The notes under the pieces were generated by a model. That model did not search any database, was not told the DNA's origin, and worked only from the letters and a program-made list of their open reading frames with translations. A stretch of DNA of 64,000 nucleotides from Avena insularis (lineage: Eukaryota; Streptophyta; Magnoliopsida; Poales; Poaceae), in the NCBI GenBank assembly GCA_023614405.1, contig CM042694.1, forward strand, positions 93,541,285 through 93,605,284, given 5' to 3'. Below are positions 11,272-21,950 of this stretch, piece after piece. Position 1 is the first letter of the stretch, and every line of letters starts with the position of its first letter. The translations under genes and the position numbers were made by a program.

Positions 11272-14200
11272 ATGGAACCCAGAGACAAAGAAAAGGAAAT
11301 GGCGCTCGAGGATATGATCAACGAGGGAGGACATATCGATACTGATGTCACCTCGCTATATCTGAACAACTCCGGTGAGGAAGACCCGGGTTTCGACCGA
11401 ACAGACGGCTCCGACGAGGGAGAAGCCGGTGAGAGAGAAGTCGTCGAGGGAGAAGCTAGCGAGGTGCATATATATTAATTAATTAAGCCTTTGTTGTCTA
11501 TATAGATATATATTAATGCTCTTTCTTCTTTTAGCCCTCCGAATCGAGCAAATCTTCTGCAAAGAATAAACGAGGCCCAGCCAAAAAGTTGGGAGACCAT
11601 GAAAGGTACAGGATCGAAGAAATCGCTCTAGACGGCGAAGCGAAGGCTCCCATTGATGCTGCAAATAAATTTATAAAGCAATGCAGAGTTATTGTTAGTC
11701 CCGATTACCGTCAGAGAATTGAATAGGTCGTCAAAGGATCCAGAGGTTCTATATGTCAGTGACTTAGTCAAAGACACTCTTTGGAAAAAGCTTATGGTTA
11801 ATTTCACCCTACCGACGTTAGAGGTTTATCTAGATGACTATGCTCCAGATGAGGAGATTCCAACTCAGGAGGATCTATAGAAACACATGGAGCAAGCCGT
11901 CAAGGAGTATGCTCTTAAGAAGCTGGCCCAACAATTCAACAACTGGAAGAAAAGATTGCACCTTGACTTTGTCGTCAAAGAGAAGTCTCCGGATTTGACT
12001 ACTGGAGCGTATGAGAAGAGAGAAGACTACTGGGCTGATTTTGTGGCATACAAGATATCGGTGCCAGCTAAGAAAAGGTCTGAAATGAATAAGCAAAATG
12101 CTGCTAAAAAGCAGTATTACCATACTATGGGGCTAGGTGGCTACAAGGCTAGCAAGCCTAAGTGGAAGAAACTCGAGTCCGACCTGATGGCTAAAGGGAT
12201 CACCCCAGAGCCATACAATTGGATAGAACGGGTAAAGAATTGGTTTTACGGGCACGGGGGCACGTTGGACTCAAAAGGGAAGTGCATATATAACATAAGA
12301 CATAAAGAAACTCCCATACCCATCGAAGACATTAGAAATGCAGTAAAGGCTGTTGAAGATGGGGAGTTCATTCTCGATAGAGAGAATGACGAGCTCGCAC
12401 TCGCCCTTGGGAACAAGGAACACGAGGGATGAACACGAGGCACAAAAGGCTCCAAACCATGGAACCTTGGTTTTGCCGACCATAGGAAGAAATATCCCGA
12501 TAGAAGCCGTCAAAGGAGAAATGAAAGGGAGGAACTTGAAGTAATGAAGCAGAAAGACCGGATGCGCGAAATAGAACAACAATTAAAGCAGCATCCGAAT
12601 CAACTTGAGAAACTTAGTCAGCAAGCTACCGGCCCATGTCAGCGGCACATGGTAGACGAAGCTGCCTTCGATGCTACCGGCCCATCCACTAATCGAAAAA
12701 GCAACTTGGCTTCCACAGAGCTCCCTGGTGATGATGCTGATGATGCACCGACGATGGCTCCTATTCGCTATCCAGTGGATGATATCATGGAGAAGACACA
12801 TTGTGAGCTGCATGTGAAAGTTGTCAACATAACCATGAAGGTGGCGGTCGGCTATGCCTTACTATTAGTTGGACTGGTACCAACTTACCCTTGTTGTCCG
12901 GTTCCACAGGGCTACGATATTGCTCGGGTGGATGAAGTTATGGACGGATTCGCGCAGCTCAAGCTTGACTACCCTGCAGGTGAAGGGGATGTTATTGAGC
13001 TGGGAGAAGCAAAAAACATGACCATTCTATGGCGAAAGGAACACTCGTGCTTTCAAATCGGACGCCAAGGCCATCCACTCCTTAGAGCACAACTCCATCT
13101 TCATCGCAGCCTCACTCGTCTCCAGCGCATCATCTGTCTTTGCCGTCACCGTGACAGGCGCCGTCTCCGCCACCGTGTCAGCCGTCTCTATACGTCTTTA
13201 AGCGATCGTCTTCTGCCTTCGCCGCCGCCTCAGCCGTCTCAACCCCTCCCAAAAGTACAAAAGGGTCAGGGCCAAAAGTGAAAGAGTAACCGATCACCGA
13301 AGCGTCAACTAGAGCCCCTCCAAAAACTACCAAAGGTTGCTCCGAAGAGAGCTTACGAGTATACTGAAGAGGAGAATGCGGTGATCGCAAAGGCCCGAAC
13401 GCAACAATGGTTTGATAGCCTCAAGCGGACGAAAGAGCCATAGTTCCCCAACACTAAAGAAGAAAAAGCCAAAGTGCAAAAAATGTTGAAGACCCTTCAT
13501 CAACCTGAGCCAAGGCTGTCATCAGACTATGACCGCTCTATTGTCAAGTCACATTAGTCAATGATGCGGTCGAAGAGCACTAGTGCAAGCGGGAATTTAG
13601 TTCCCCAGCTCGGTTTACAGAAAAACAAGGAATGCCCCCGCTCAAAGTGATTTCCGATACCATGGTGTTGTCGAGCAAAGCTGCGAACGAGCAGTATGAT
13701 CCAAAAATGGTTGCACTGTATGGAGAAGCGGCCGCTGCTCAAGGTATGACTATTGCTCAATACTTAGACCAGTTAGATTTCCCCGTGGCTGAGGAAGCAT
13801 ACAAATACGAGTACGAGAAACCTCTCGTCAGACCTGACAACGTCAAGCATCTACCAACAAAAATGCAAAGATTGCATAATTGGTATATTAAAGCCACAAA
13901 GGAAGGGGCAAACTAGATAGTGATCGGAGTTTGAAACGAGCATTACGGGTATGGAGATGCCCAGCTACTGATTGAATTTTCTGAACTACATAAGTTTTTG
14001 AATCAAGACACCCTCGACAAATAGATCGTCAGTGCCTACTGTATGTAAGTATTATTTCTATAATAATTAAGTCTCTAGTTATCTCACCTTGTTTATATCG
14101 CATGTATAATCATACTCACTATATTATGCAGACTGAAGATTCTCGAATGCAGAAGAGGACAGATCTATGAAATTGGGTTCATTGACCCATATTGGATTCA

Positions 14201-15087
14201 TGAAATTACTGTGAAACTTAATCCCAAGGACACAGAGGATAAAATCGTAATGGCTCTAAGGTTTCAAGAAACCAAAAGGAAAATATTATTACCTTACAAC
14301 TTCGAGTGAGTGTTATTGTCTTGTACACATTCTATTTCGCTTACTTGATGTTAAGTGTATAATTGATGAGTTATGCATGTGCAACTTCCTTTATATTCTG
14401 CTAATCATTCAACCTAACAATGGAGTAGAACAAGTCATAGACTCTAAACGTAAACCCCTTGAGAAGTGGGCCCCCATGCAGGATATGCTTCAGCGGTAAT
14501 TTCAGTCATTATGACACTATATCGGCAACTTTCGTTCATTTACTTATATCAAGTAATTAATAACCCATTTCATTCATTTTCTTTGCCGGGCAGTGCTTGA
14601 AAACGGTTCACCAACAAGGCTAAGGGTGCCTAGAAAGAGAACCTTACATTTAAACCACTAAATGTAAGTACTACTAGCTAGGTCCGCGCATCTCTTTAAT
14701 TCTAGTTTCGATACCATTATCATTCTTAGTTATTATTATTTTGATTGAACTTTGTTCTCGTAAAGTGTTTGAGACAGCCAGACGGAAATAACTTATGTGG
14801 ATACTATGTCTGTGAGTTCATTCGTCAGACGACCTATGAGAAGGGCAGAAACTTAGAACAACTTCAAGTATGTAAACAATATTCAGAAATTTGTTTTATT
14901 ACCATCAATTGTGTTTAGTTTCATTCACATATGTTGACTCATTCTTTTAAATTAGATCGAACGGTTGCGGGACAATCTACTACCAAAGAATCACATACAA
15001 GAAATCCAAGAGGAAATTGTGGGATTCTTAGATGAAGAGGTCCTAGATCCAAAAGGAGAATACTATCGGCATATGATGATAATGTAA
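11272..15087 (+). pseudogene. Decayed second CACTA gene: TNPA-like region, DUF8039-like region, Ulp1-like C-terminus
   Basis: Starts at ATG 11272, just after an acceptor-like 'tttgcag'. Exon 1 is acidic (11272-11463) and ends at a GT donor; exon 2 starts after 'ttttag' at 11535 with KNKRGPAKKLGDHERY. The plant En/Spm-type region follows (11740-12540: YVSDLVKDTLWKKLM, NAAKKQYYHTMGLGGYK, NWFYGHGGTLD, ENDELALALGN). Then come a DUF8039-like region (12780-13050: THCELHVKV, KVAVGYALL, LWRKEHS) and short exons (13632-13916, about 14130-14306, 14395-14500, 14596-14664). The last exons (14766-15087) carry the Ulp1/C48-like RQPDGNNLCGYYVCEFIR and end at TAA 15085. In-frame stops at 11725, 12430 (probably CGA to TGA) and 13915 and frameshifts near 11700 and 13060-13630 break it. 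The segment where the Ulp1 catalytic histidine belongs reads FLYILLI, so that residue is missing. Confidence 0.85.
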
Positions 15088-15202
15088 TAGGGATCATAAA
15101 AGACTTTATATTGTATATATGCATGAATGTAATATATTCGATACTTGTTGTGTAATGTAATCGAGAGATTTTTGTAATATAATGGTTCACTCAAGGTAGA
15201 TA

Positions 15203-15361
15203 ACACTTACCCAGCACTATGTTATGAGAAATGCTCGTCCTCATATATAGTAGATGGTGCGAGGTTGATGTTACCGAAAGTGGATTCGCATGGAGGCATG
15301 GTGCACCATCTACTATATATGAGGACGAGCATTCTTTACAACATAGTGCTGGGGTAAGTGT
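15203..15361. repeat. Long hairpin: 58-bp inverted arms around a 42-nt loop
   Basis: The left arm (15203-15260) and right arm (15303-15361) are nearly perfect inverted complements; the core 'gctcgtcctcatatatagta' pairs exactly. Only a few mismatches and one or two indels interrupt the arms. It lies about 115 bp after the stop of the second CACTA gene. It may be a foldback in the 3' UTR that yields small RNAs, or an internal MITE, but no target duplication is visible. Confidence 0.85.
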
Positions 15362-15484
15362 CACAAAATAAATGCTGCCCAAAACATAAAAAGGAATAGA
15401 TAAAGGGGAAACAAAATAAATGAAAAATATACACAAAAAATCTCTACCGCGGCACAAAAAGTGCCCAAAACGCTGTTGCGGCAG

Positions 15485-15695
15485 AGACGCATAGATCCCG
15501 GTACGCATTACGAACCGGGATAAATGCCCCTCCCCCTAGCGATAGCCAGCGGCCACGTGGACCGCCCTTTTGTCCCGGTTCGCAGCCCAACCGGGACTAA
15601 AGATTTGGGGGTTTAGTCCCAATTGCCCCATCCCGGTTGGGCAACCGGGACTAAAGCCCGTACAAACCGGGACAAAATGCCTGTTTCTACTAGTG
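15485..15695. repeat. 3' subterminal repeats and TIR of the CACTA element
   Basis: Repeated 'tcccggttcg', 'caaccgggactaaag' and inverted copies end in 'ctgtttctactagtg', the inverted CACTA terminus, followed by target duplication AAG. Confidence 0.85.
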
Positions 15696-15820
15696 AAGCT
15701 TCCAATGTTGCGGTGATTTTTAGACAAGGACATCTCATGGGAAACGTCCATATATATATGGACACGTAGAAAAGGCCGGAGGCATTTAAAACATTTGTTT
15801 GTGACGCCCCAATGAACATA

Positions 15821-15964
15821 CTCCCTTCGTTCAGAAATATAAAACAATTTAGCTTTGTGAATGAATGCATATAGACGCTTTTTAGAGTATAAGTTCACTA
15901 CGAACTTATACATTAAAAATTTCTAGATACACTCGATTCATAATATTAAAACATCTTATATTTC
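15821..15964. mobile_element. Stowaway-type MITE, right end lost
   Basis: The left terminus CTCCCTTCGTTCAGAAATAT follows a TA. The interior matches the MITE at 15980-16131 ('tagacgctttttag', 'tctagatacactcgattca'). The right terminal repeat breaks off after 'catcttatatttc', just before the next MITE. Confidence 0.8.
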
Positions 15965-15979
15965 GTCCTGATGAATATA

Positions 15980-16131
15980 CTCCCTCTGTTTAGAAATATA
16001 AGAGCTTTGTAAAATGAATATATTTAGACGCTTTTTATTAAATAGGCTCATTATATATCTATACACTAAAAGATATCTAGATACACTCGATTCACAAAAG
16101 TAAAATACCTTATATTTCTGAACAGAGGGAG
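15980..16131. mobile_element. Stowaway-type MITE, 152 bp
   Basis: Starts CTCCCTCTGTTTAGAAATAT and ends with the matching inverted repeat. TA flanks both sides (15978-15979 and 16132-16133). It sits head-to-tail next to a related truncated copy. Confidence 0.9.
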
Positions 16132-16379
16132 TACATGGAATAAAATCGGCCAACTCACTGCTTGAAGCCTACTCTCTACGTGGCGGCCTCTCCGCCCTAA
16201 GTATGGCCAGAGACGAGTGAGCCAGTTTGACTAGACTTAGCTCAGCTCACGACGAAACTGGGGCAAGCCTAGAGTTGAATTAAAGGTCGGGCTGTAAAAA
16301 ATGGTTCATACACATCTTATAAGTGACAACGAGCTACTTTGCGCCAAGCAAAATAAAAAAAATGCACTATATTTTGATT
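16132..16379. other. Spacer, nothing recognised
   Basis: About 250 bp with no ORF, TIR or tandem repeat that I can support. Confidence 0.5.
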
Positions 16380-17400
16380 ACACAAAGAAAATAGGACGGG
16401 ATGGAAACTTTTCATCCTCCAGTCCCCGGCCGTCCGATCTGGGCAGATCAACGGTCAGATCCGATTTCCATCCTTTCATCCCGCTTTTTCCTACAAACGG
16501 TCTCGCTTTTGATACATATAGTTCCGCTTTTGCTACATGTAGCAAAAAACGGTTCGGCCCAGAAAATACAAAAATAGACTAGATCTCGCCGGAGACCTCG
16601 CCAGCGACTTTGCAGAAAAAAATGTCCTAATATAGCAAAACCGACTTCACCGGAGACATCGCCGGAGACTCTCGTCGGAAAAAACTTCGCTGAAGGCCTC
16701 GTAGCAAAAAAATTACACTATTGTAGCAAAACCACAAAACGATTGTACCAAAAAAAAAATCTAATATAGCAGAGGGGACATCGCCGGAAACATCGCCGGA
16801 GACTCCCGCCGGAGACCTCGTAGCAAAACCGTAGAGATTGGTTGTAGCAAAAAAAATTGTTCCGAAAGTAGCAAAAAATATATGAATACATTGCAAAAAT
16901 TATATGCCAAGGTAGCAAAATCGTAGCAAAGACAGAGACAAAAGTAGCGATACATGCCAACTAGAGTAGCAAGCCCTCTAAACTGTGGTAGCAACACCAG
17001 GCGCCCTACGTAGCAAAACTGTCCTCCGACGCATGCAGCGGAAGCCGTCACCGCTGGTAACAGAAGCAGACGCCGCGGCGAGCAACACCAGCCACCGCGG
17101 GTAGCAACAGTGGTCGTCGTAGATAGCAACGGTGGGCGTAGATCCTGCTCCGGGGCATCGACCTCCCGTTGCGGCGATGGACTGGAGAGAGCACAACGGC
17201 ACATGCCAAAGAGATTAGAGCACGCGGGGCAGCGCTGCGGGGGCGCGGCGGCGCGGGCGGGGTGGCACGAAGGCGCGGGCGTGGAGGCGCGGAGGCACGG
17301 CGCAGCGCGAGCTAGCAGGAACCATGCGTGGAAGAAATGGTGCGGCGGCCCCGCCGCGCGCGAGTGTTAGGCGACCCGGGGGATCAAATCACGGGATCCC
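16380..17400. repeat. Region dense in 'GTAGCAAAA' motifs with a GC-rich tail
   Basis: From about 16,530 to 17,135 the motif GTAGCAAAA or GTAGCAAC occurs some fifteen times, mostly in one orientation with irregular spacing. Phrases such as 'catcgccggaga' are interspersed. The first copy forms a small palindrome with 'ttttgctacatgtagcaaaa'. From 17,140 the sequence turns strongly GC-rich and ends near a palindromic 'gggatcccccgggg'. ORFs exist on both strands but resemble low-complexity translations. The element class is unknown. Confidence 0.55.
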
Positions 17401-17772
17401 CCGGGGGAGTAGTATCATTACCCAAGAAAATAATAACATCCACAACATATACAAGGGAATAAATCAACATACCATATTTGCTTAATTGAACCCCATCCAC
17501 AGTTAACAGAATAAATCCCATCTAGTACATCATATAAGTTAATAAATTATGATGTTTCTTCTTAAACTTTTCTTGAGGCCCTACCCTATGGGATACGTGG
17601 AGACCTCCATAGGAAATCTAGACCAACAACCGGACCGAGTTATTTAACCGTATCCCTTCAATTAATATGGATCGTCCATTCAAAAAAGATCTAATAATCA
17701 AGATTTACCGATACTCTCCAACATGTATGTGGAGTTCTAACACGAAATATTAGAGCATAGAAACTAGCGGTG
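17401..17772. other. Spacer, no gene seen
   Basis: About 370 bp of moderately AT-rich sequence without a credible ORF. It forms the left flank of the next CACTA element. Confidence 0.5.
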
Positions 17773-19298
17773 CACTACAGGAAATAGAGCAGGCACCGAC
17801 GGCCAGGGCCCATCGGCGTAGCTACACATGCCGTCGGTGTATACGCGCATGCTGACGGTAGACCTGGGCCATCGACGTATATGCTGTCGGCATAGATACT
17901 ATGGGACCCACATACGACGTAACGACCGTTAGGCCCTAGAGGTGTTTACGAGAGGCCATGTGTCGTCTCCTCGCAGGGCTTCGCTGGGCCATCGCCGCCT
18001 CTACGCCGAAGGCAATGCCGGCGGCCCATGTCACCCATCTAGGCTACCACACCTTTATGCCGACGGCATTGCCGTCGGCCCATGTCGCCCATCTGGGCCA
18101 GCCCACCTCTACGCCGACGGCACTACCGTCGGCCCAAGTGGAATATGTGCCATATGGTAAAGCCTACGCCGACGGCATTACCGTCGGCATAGACGATGCC
18201 ATTTTTTTTACATTTTCTGTTTTCGGTTCATTCCCTGTATATTTAAAATTCCCGTAGCCCCCAGCAATGCATATCCCCAGATTTCAGGCACAATATACAG
18301 CACATGCAGATCGACAGAAACATAAGATCATCATCATCAAAATATCATAGCTAGATCATCCACATAGGTACATCATCATCCAAATAACATAGCTAGTATG
18401 CCTACACAAGTTCCCTACACCTCTGGAGAGCCGCCCCGCAACGAGAGTCCGAGAGACTCATTTCTCCCGGCCTGAGAACAGGCGAGGGACGACGTGGAGT
18501 AGCCATCATTAAATCACCATTGGAAGAAGGAGAAGCACCACCACCACCGGAATCAGCGCGTGCATGTGATAACCTTCACACGGTCCAGGGTTTCTCCAAA
18601 AGAGGGGTTTCGAGGGTTTCCCCAAAAGAGGGGCTTCGGTTCCTCGGGTCCGTGCAAATTGAGATATATAATTAACATTTATGTTGTGGTTGTATATTAT
18701 ATGTGTATTTTATTGTTTTTATTTTACATTTATGTTTTAGCATCGTGTTTCGGAAGATTCGCGTCGTTATTCTATGCGGGTGACGCGGGATATCGAAATT
18801 TGAGGTACAATCTCCAAGTTATTTATAAATTATATCTAAATCAAACTTATAGTGGGAAATAAATAAATCAACTATATGAATTTGATACTTGGGACAAAAA
18901 AAGGAAAAGAAAAAAAACCAAGGTGGCTAGGCCGACGGCAAAGCCATCGGCGTAGACCCTGTGCACCAGCTAGGCCGACGACAAAGCTTTCGACGTAGCT
19001 GAGTGCCCTAACGTCGTGTCACGACCGTCAGACAGGCCGGTTACCTGGGCCACGTGGTTGTCTACGTCGACGGTAGTACCCCGACGCCGACAGTCGCCGT
19101 TGGTTCGTTATCGGGCTATGCCGGCGGCAACCCTACACCGACGGCTGCCGTCAGCGCTTGTGGCCCTACGCCGACGGGAATTATGGGCCGGCGACCGTGT
19201 AGCCCGGCTGCCGAGCTCGTCCACATGCGCCGATGGCCCCGATATTTTGCCGTTGGCGTAGAGTACGGCTGTCGGCTCCTTTCGGCTCTCCCGTAGTG
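17773..19298. mobile_element. Non-autonomous CACTA element, 1.5 kb
   Basis: The left end CACTACAGGAAATAGAGC and inverted right end CACTACGGGAGAGCC are flanked by identical 3-bp duplications GTG (17770-17772 and 19299-19301). Both end regions (17800-18200 and 18930-19280) are packed with 'gccgacggcattaccgtcggc'-type palindromic subterminal repeats, a class different from that of the 12-kb CACTA to the left. The middle (18200-18900) has no transposase-like reading frame. It would need transposase supplied in trans. Confidence 0.92.
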
Positions 19299-20157
19299 GT
19301 GGTAAAATTGTAAACGAAAATCATAACTGCAAGCTTTGTGGAAAACCTATCTCGTCATACTCCAGCACGTGGAGTACTCACGGTACTCCCGTGTGATTTG
19401 GCATATCCTAAAGTTCGTAAAAATTAGGAAACGTCCACAATATTTATGCTACATAGATCTAATATAACACAAATTTTTGGATCCAAACTTGATTTGTAGC
19501 TCTAGAAAAATTATGATGTTAATATTGCTAATTGTCCAAACTTACAGTTCAAAATGGATATCCCACTATTCACTGCAAGATTTGTCCTTTTTTTCAAGAT
19601 ATGTGTTTTGATGATTGATATATGTTGTTTCTATGTGGTGGTATTTTTATTTTAGTATTTCATATATTCTAGTTGGAAGCTTCAAAATTTGGAGTACCAG
19701 GAGTACAACACATGGCCTCTGCGGGGTGCATGCTGTGGTCAATCCCAAACCCCAAACCTATTCTATCAGCCCTACCAGAAACGGTTGTGATAATTTTTGA
19801 TGTCAAAATTCTTTACTCTGAGCACTTTTGCAATGCGAATAAAGAGTTTGGCAAACTTAATATCGGGTGTCTTGCCTTGATAGTCGTACAAACAAATTTA
19901 TCTGGGATAAAGATCAAGGCATTCGATAGGAGAGATGAGGTTATGTTGTAGATTATATTTCCTATCCTTAAGTGTGAGCAGTTTGCGGGTTATATTTGCT
20001 CCTCCGCCATGATTCTGGCTGTTTGCTAGTTGTGTTGCTCTCGACTCTGGTGCTTTTTGCTTCTATGTTTGTTTGCGGCACTTGTGTCTGCAGTACATGG
20101 TTCTTGTTTTAGCGCTTTCGTTGTTGAACTGGTAGGCTTATTAATTTAAAGTCTAAC
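19299..20157. other. Unassigned sequence, possibly a LINE 3' remnant
   Basis: No convincing gene. A 92-codon ORF at 19673-19951 has no family resemblance. The segment 19950-20157 (short T-rich phrases followed by 'ggcttattaatttaaagtc') recalls 3' ends of grass LINEs from memory only. It is the left flank of the large Tat-type element; the same host sequence resumes at 49,356. Confidence 0.3.
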
Positions 20158-20643
20158 CGACGATGGTTAAACTCATCAATGCCCATTATTATGGACTTGG
20201 GTTTTGGAGAAGGAGGGAGCGCTGGAGGCATCAATCGGCTAGCAAACAAGCACACAGGAATGCAAGGTTTACCCAGGTTTAGGCCTCGTAGAGGTCCCTA
20301 CTCCTGCCTGTCTGCTCTTGGAATTATCGAGGGAGTCGAAAGTTATAGGGGCGCGCAAATGCAATCTGGCGAGGTTGTGGTAACTAGGGTTGTGATTATC
20401 CTCCTCGCCGGCCCCTCCTAGCCTTTATATAGATAGGCTAAGTCTCAGGTAGCAGGTCGAGTCGGTTACAAGCTAGGGTCCGCCCCTTTAAACTTTCTAT
20501 CTTAAGCTTTGCCTTGTGCCGCAAGAAGTCGGAGTCTCCGTAGGACACCCAAATCCTAGATTGGGCCCTGGTAACGCCGTGGGCTTCTGCCAGATCAGGA
20601 CGTATGTACCAAACTCGAGTACCTGTAAGGTATGCCCACGTCA
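20158..20643 (-). repeat. 3' LTR of the Tat-type element (486 bp)
   Basis: Collinear with 48864-49350 with scattered substitutions. On the minus strand the LTR starts TGACGTGGGC. Its terminal TGACG/CGTCA inverted repeat is mutated here at the outer end (CGACG read on plus). A TATA-like 'ctatataaagg' (minus) lies near 20422-20432. Confidence 0.95.
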
Positions 20644-20660
20644 GTAGCCCCCGATTGTCT
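20644..20660 (-). promoter_or_regulatory. Polypurine tract of the Tat-type element
   Basis: On the minus strand the sequence directly before the 3' LTR reads AGACAATCGGGGGCTAC, the purine-rich primer for plus-strand DNA synthesis. It abuts the LTR boundary. Confidence 0.75.
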
Positions 20661-21490
20661 AGTGGAATCGTAGATTCAAGTGGAGACTTTATGAAGTCTT
20701 TCGAGTGTGTATCTGAGCATATTTTCGAGTGCTTTGTTTTGCATCAAAGGGATTGTTGATATACGTGCCTGATTATCCGATGTATCGGGATCAGTTAACT
20801 GCCTTAGGGCAAAAAGACGCAATCTACTCAAACTCGATTCTCTGGACTCGAATTTGGAAAAGTACTGGTGTAATTCGACTCAGGCCGCGGAGGTCTTACA
20901 GGAGTCGAATCCCAGTGTGTAAGTGTGAGCACTCAACGCGTCCGTCAAGGCTTATTCATCGTACCTACATGTACGGATTATTTCTGGTAGAGCGCAGCAG
21001 ATGCGTTGCCAGGCCTTATTCAAATCTTATCTTCACGCTGTAAGCGCAACATCCGAATTTTGTCATCGCGGAGATGATTCGGGTGACCCAGAAGACACAG
21101 TCTCTTTGCAGGGAAAATATGAGGCAGAGTCACCATAGCATTCGAGTGTGGATGTTATCAACACACAGTGTAACGTATAAGAAAAAATCATAGGGTGCGC
21201 AGCTAGCTCTCCTTATGGGAGTAGCCCCCGAGTGCCTATTCGAGTCGTAGACTCGAGTGTGGACTATAAGTATTTTGCGACTGCTATCGTCTTTTGCTTG
21301 TTTCAGTCGAATGTGCTTTCAACGCTCCCTATGGGAGTAACCCGAAGTCCATAATCGAATCGTAGTTTCGAGTGAAGGGTTTTCATAATGCTTGGATATC
21401 TTCATAAATTTCTTTTGGTGCGCGGCCAGCGCTCCTGTTAGGAGTAGCCCTCGAGTGCTTGGTTGAGTCGAAGATTCGAGTAAGGACTAA
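20644..21490 (-). repeat. 3' UTR with four dispersed copies of a PPT-containing repeat
   Basis: Copies begin at 20644, 21221, 21337 and 21443. On the plus strand each reads 'gtagcccccgag' or similar, then about 20 bp, then 'gaatcgtag.ttcgagtg'. The last three are preceded by a variant of 'gcgctccttatgggag'. Spacings are 577, 116 and 106 bp. Each copy carries a CGGGGGCTAC-like tract on the minus strand, so the polypurine tract itself is duplicated. Hypervariable repeat-bearing 3' UTRs are known for Tat elements. Confidence 0.75.
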
Positions 21491-21950
21491 AGTAGCCAAA
21501 ATGTGCTCCTGCTGGAGTTGATGACGTCTGTGCTGACAATGAGATGACCTCAGTTGCCCGCGTGAGCGGTTTGACGTGACGTGACGAGTAGTGGGTCCTA
21601 CTTTTTGACTTGGACTTGACCAGGTGTGCGTAATCTTCTGTTTTTAACTGTGTCTCCTCGATTTTCACGCGTAATGGACGGAGTGGCGCGATGGTTCGTG
21701 GTTTACCCTGGCCACGCGTCGACATCTATGTGTGCCACGCGTCTGGTAGGTTTTCTCCTAGCCGTTGGATGGCATATGCGGGGAGGTTAAGTAGAGGCTC
21801 GTCGTGCGGTAATTTCCCCACATCTTCTTCTTGCTCGCGCACCTCCACCATTGCTATTCTTGATATTCCATTTCTCACATCTCCTTCGTGGCACTGGACC
21901 AACTCCGTACCTTCCCCAGCTACTTCCTGCGCTCACACCGACAACACAAG
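21491..21950. other. Leader region of the antisense gene
   Basis: Pyrimidine-rich around 21,800-21,940 ('cttcttcttgctcgcgcacctcc'), as a plant 5' UTR would be, leading to the ATG at 21951 on the plus strand. No clear TATA box could be assigned. Confidence 0.4.

Larger units (their letters stand above)
3431..15695 (+). mobile_element. Complete CACTA (En/Spm-like) DNA transposon, 12.3 kb
   Basis: The left end reads CACCGGTAGAAAAACTG, a mutated CACTA terminus. The right end inverted reads CACTAGTAGAAACAGG. Both flanks carry the same 3-bp target duplication AAG (3428-3430 and 15696-15698). Near both ends are multiple copies of 'tagtcccggttcg' in both orientations, as expected for transposase-binding subterminal repeats. 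Inside are a TNP2-type transposase gene (3967-7341), a small unknown ORF (8871-9567) and a second gene (11272-15087), all decayed, plus one nested Stowaway MITE. The intact target duplication shows the element is whole; stops and frameshifts in every gene mean it cannot move on its own. Confidence 0.93.

Noticed and set aside
16627..17370. Minus-strand ORFs of up to 147 codons and an 86-codon plus ORF
   Set aside because: Low-complexity translations of the GTAGCAAAA repeat and of a GC-rich tail; no family motif and no shared frame.
19673..19951. 92-codon ORF as a gene
   Set aside because: No motif, no homologous copy in the window, and repetitive-looking flanks.
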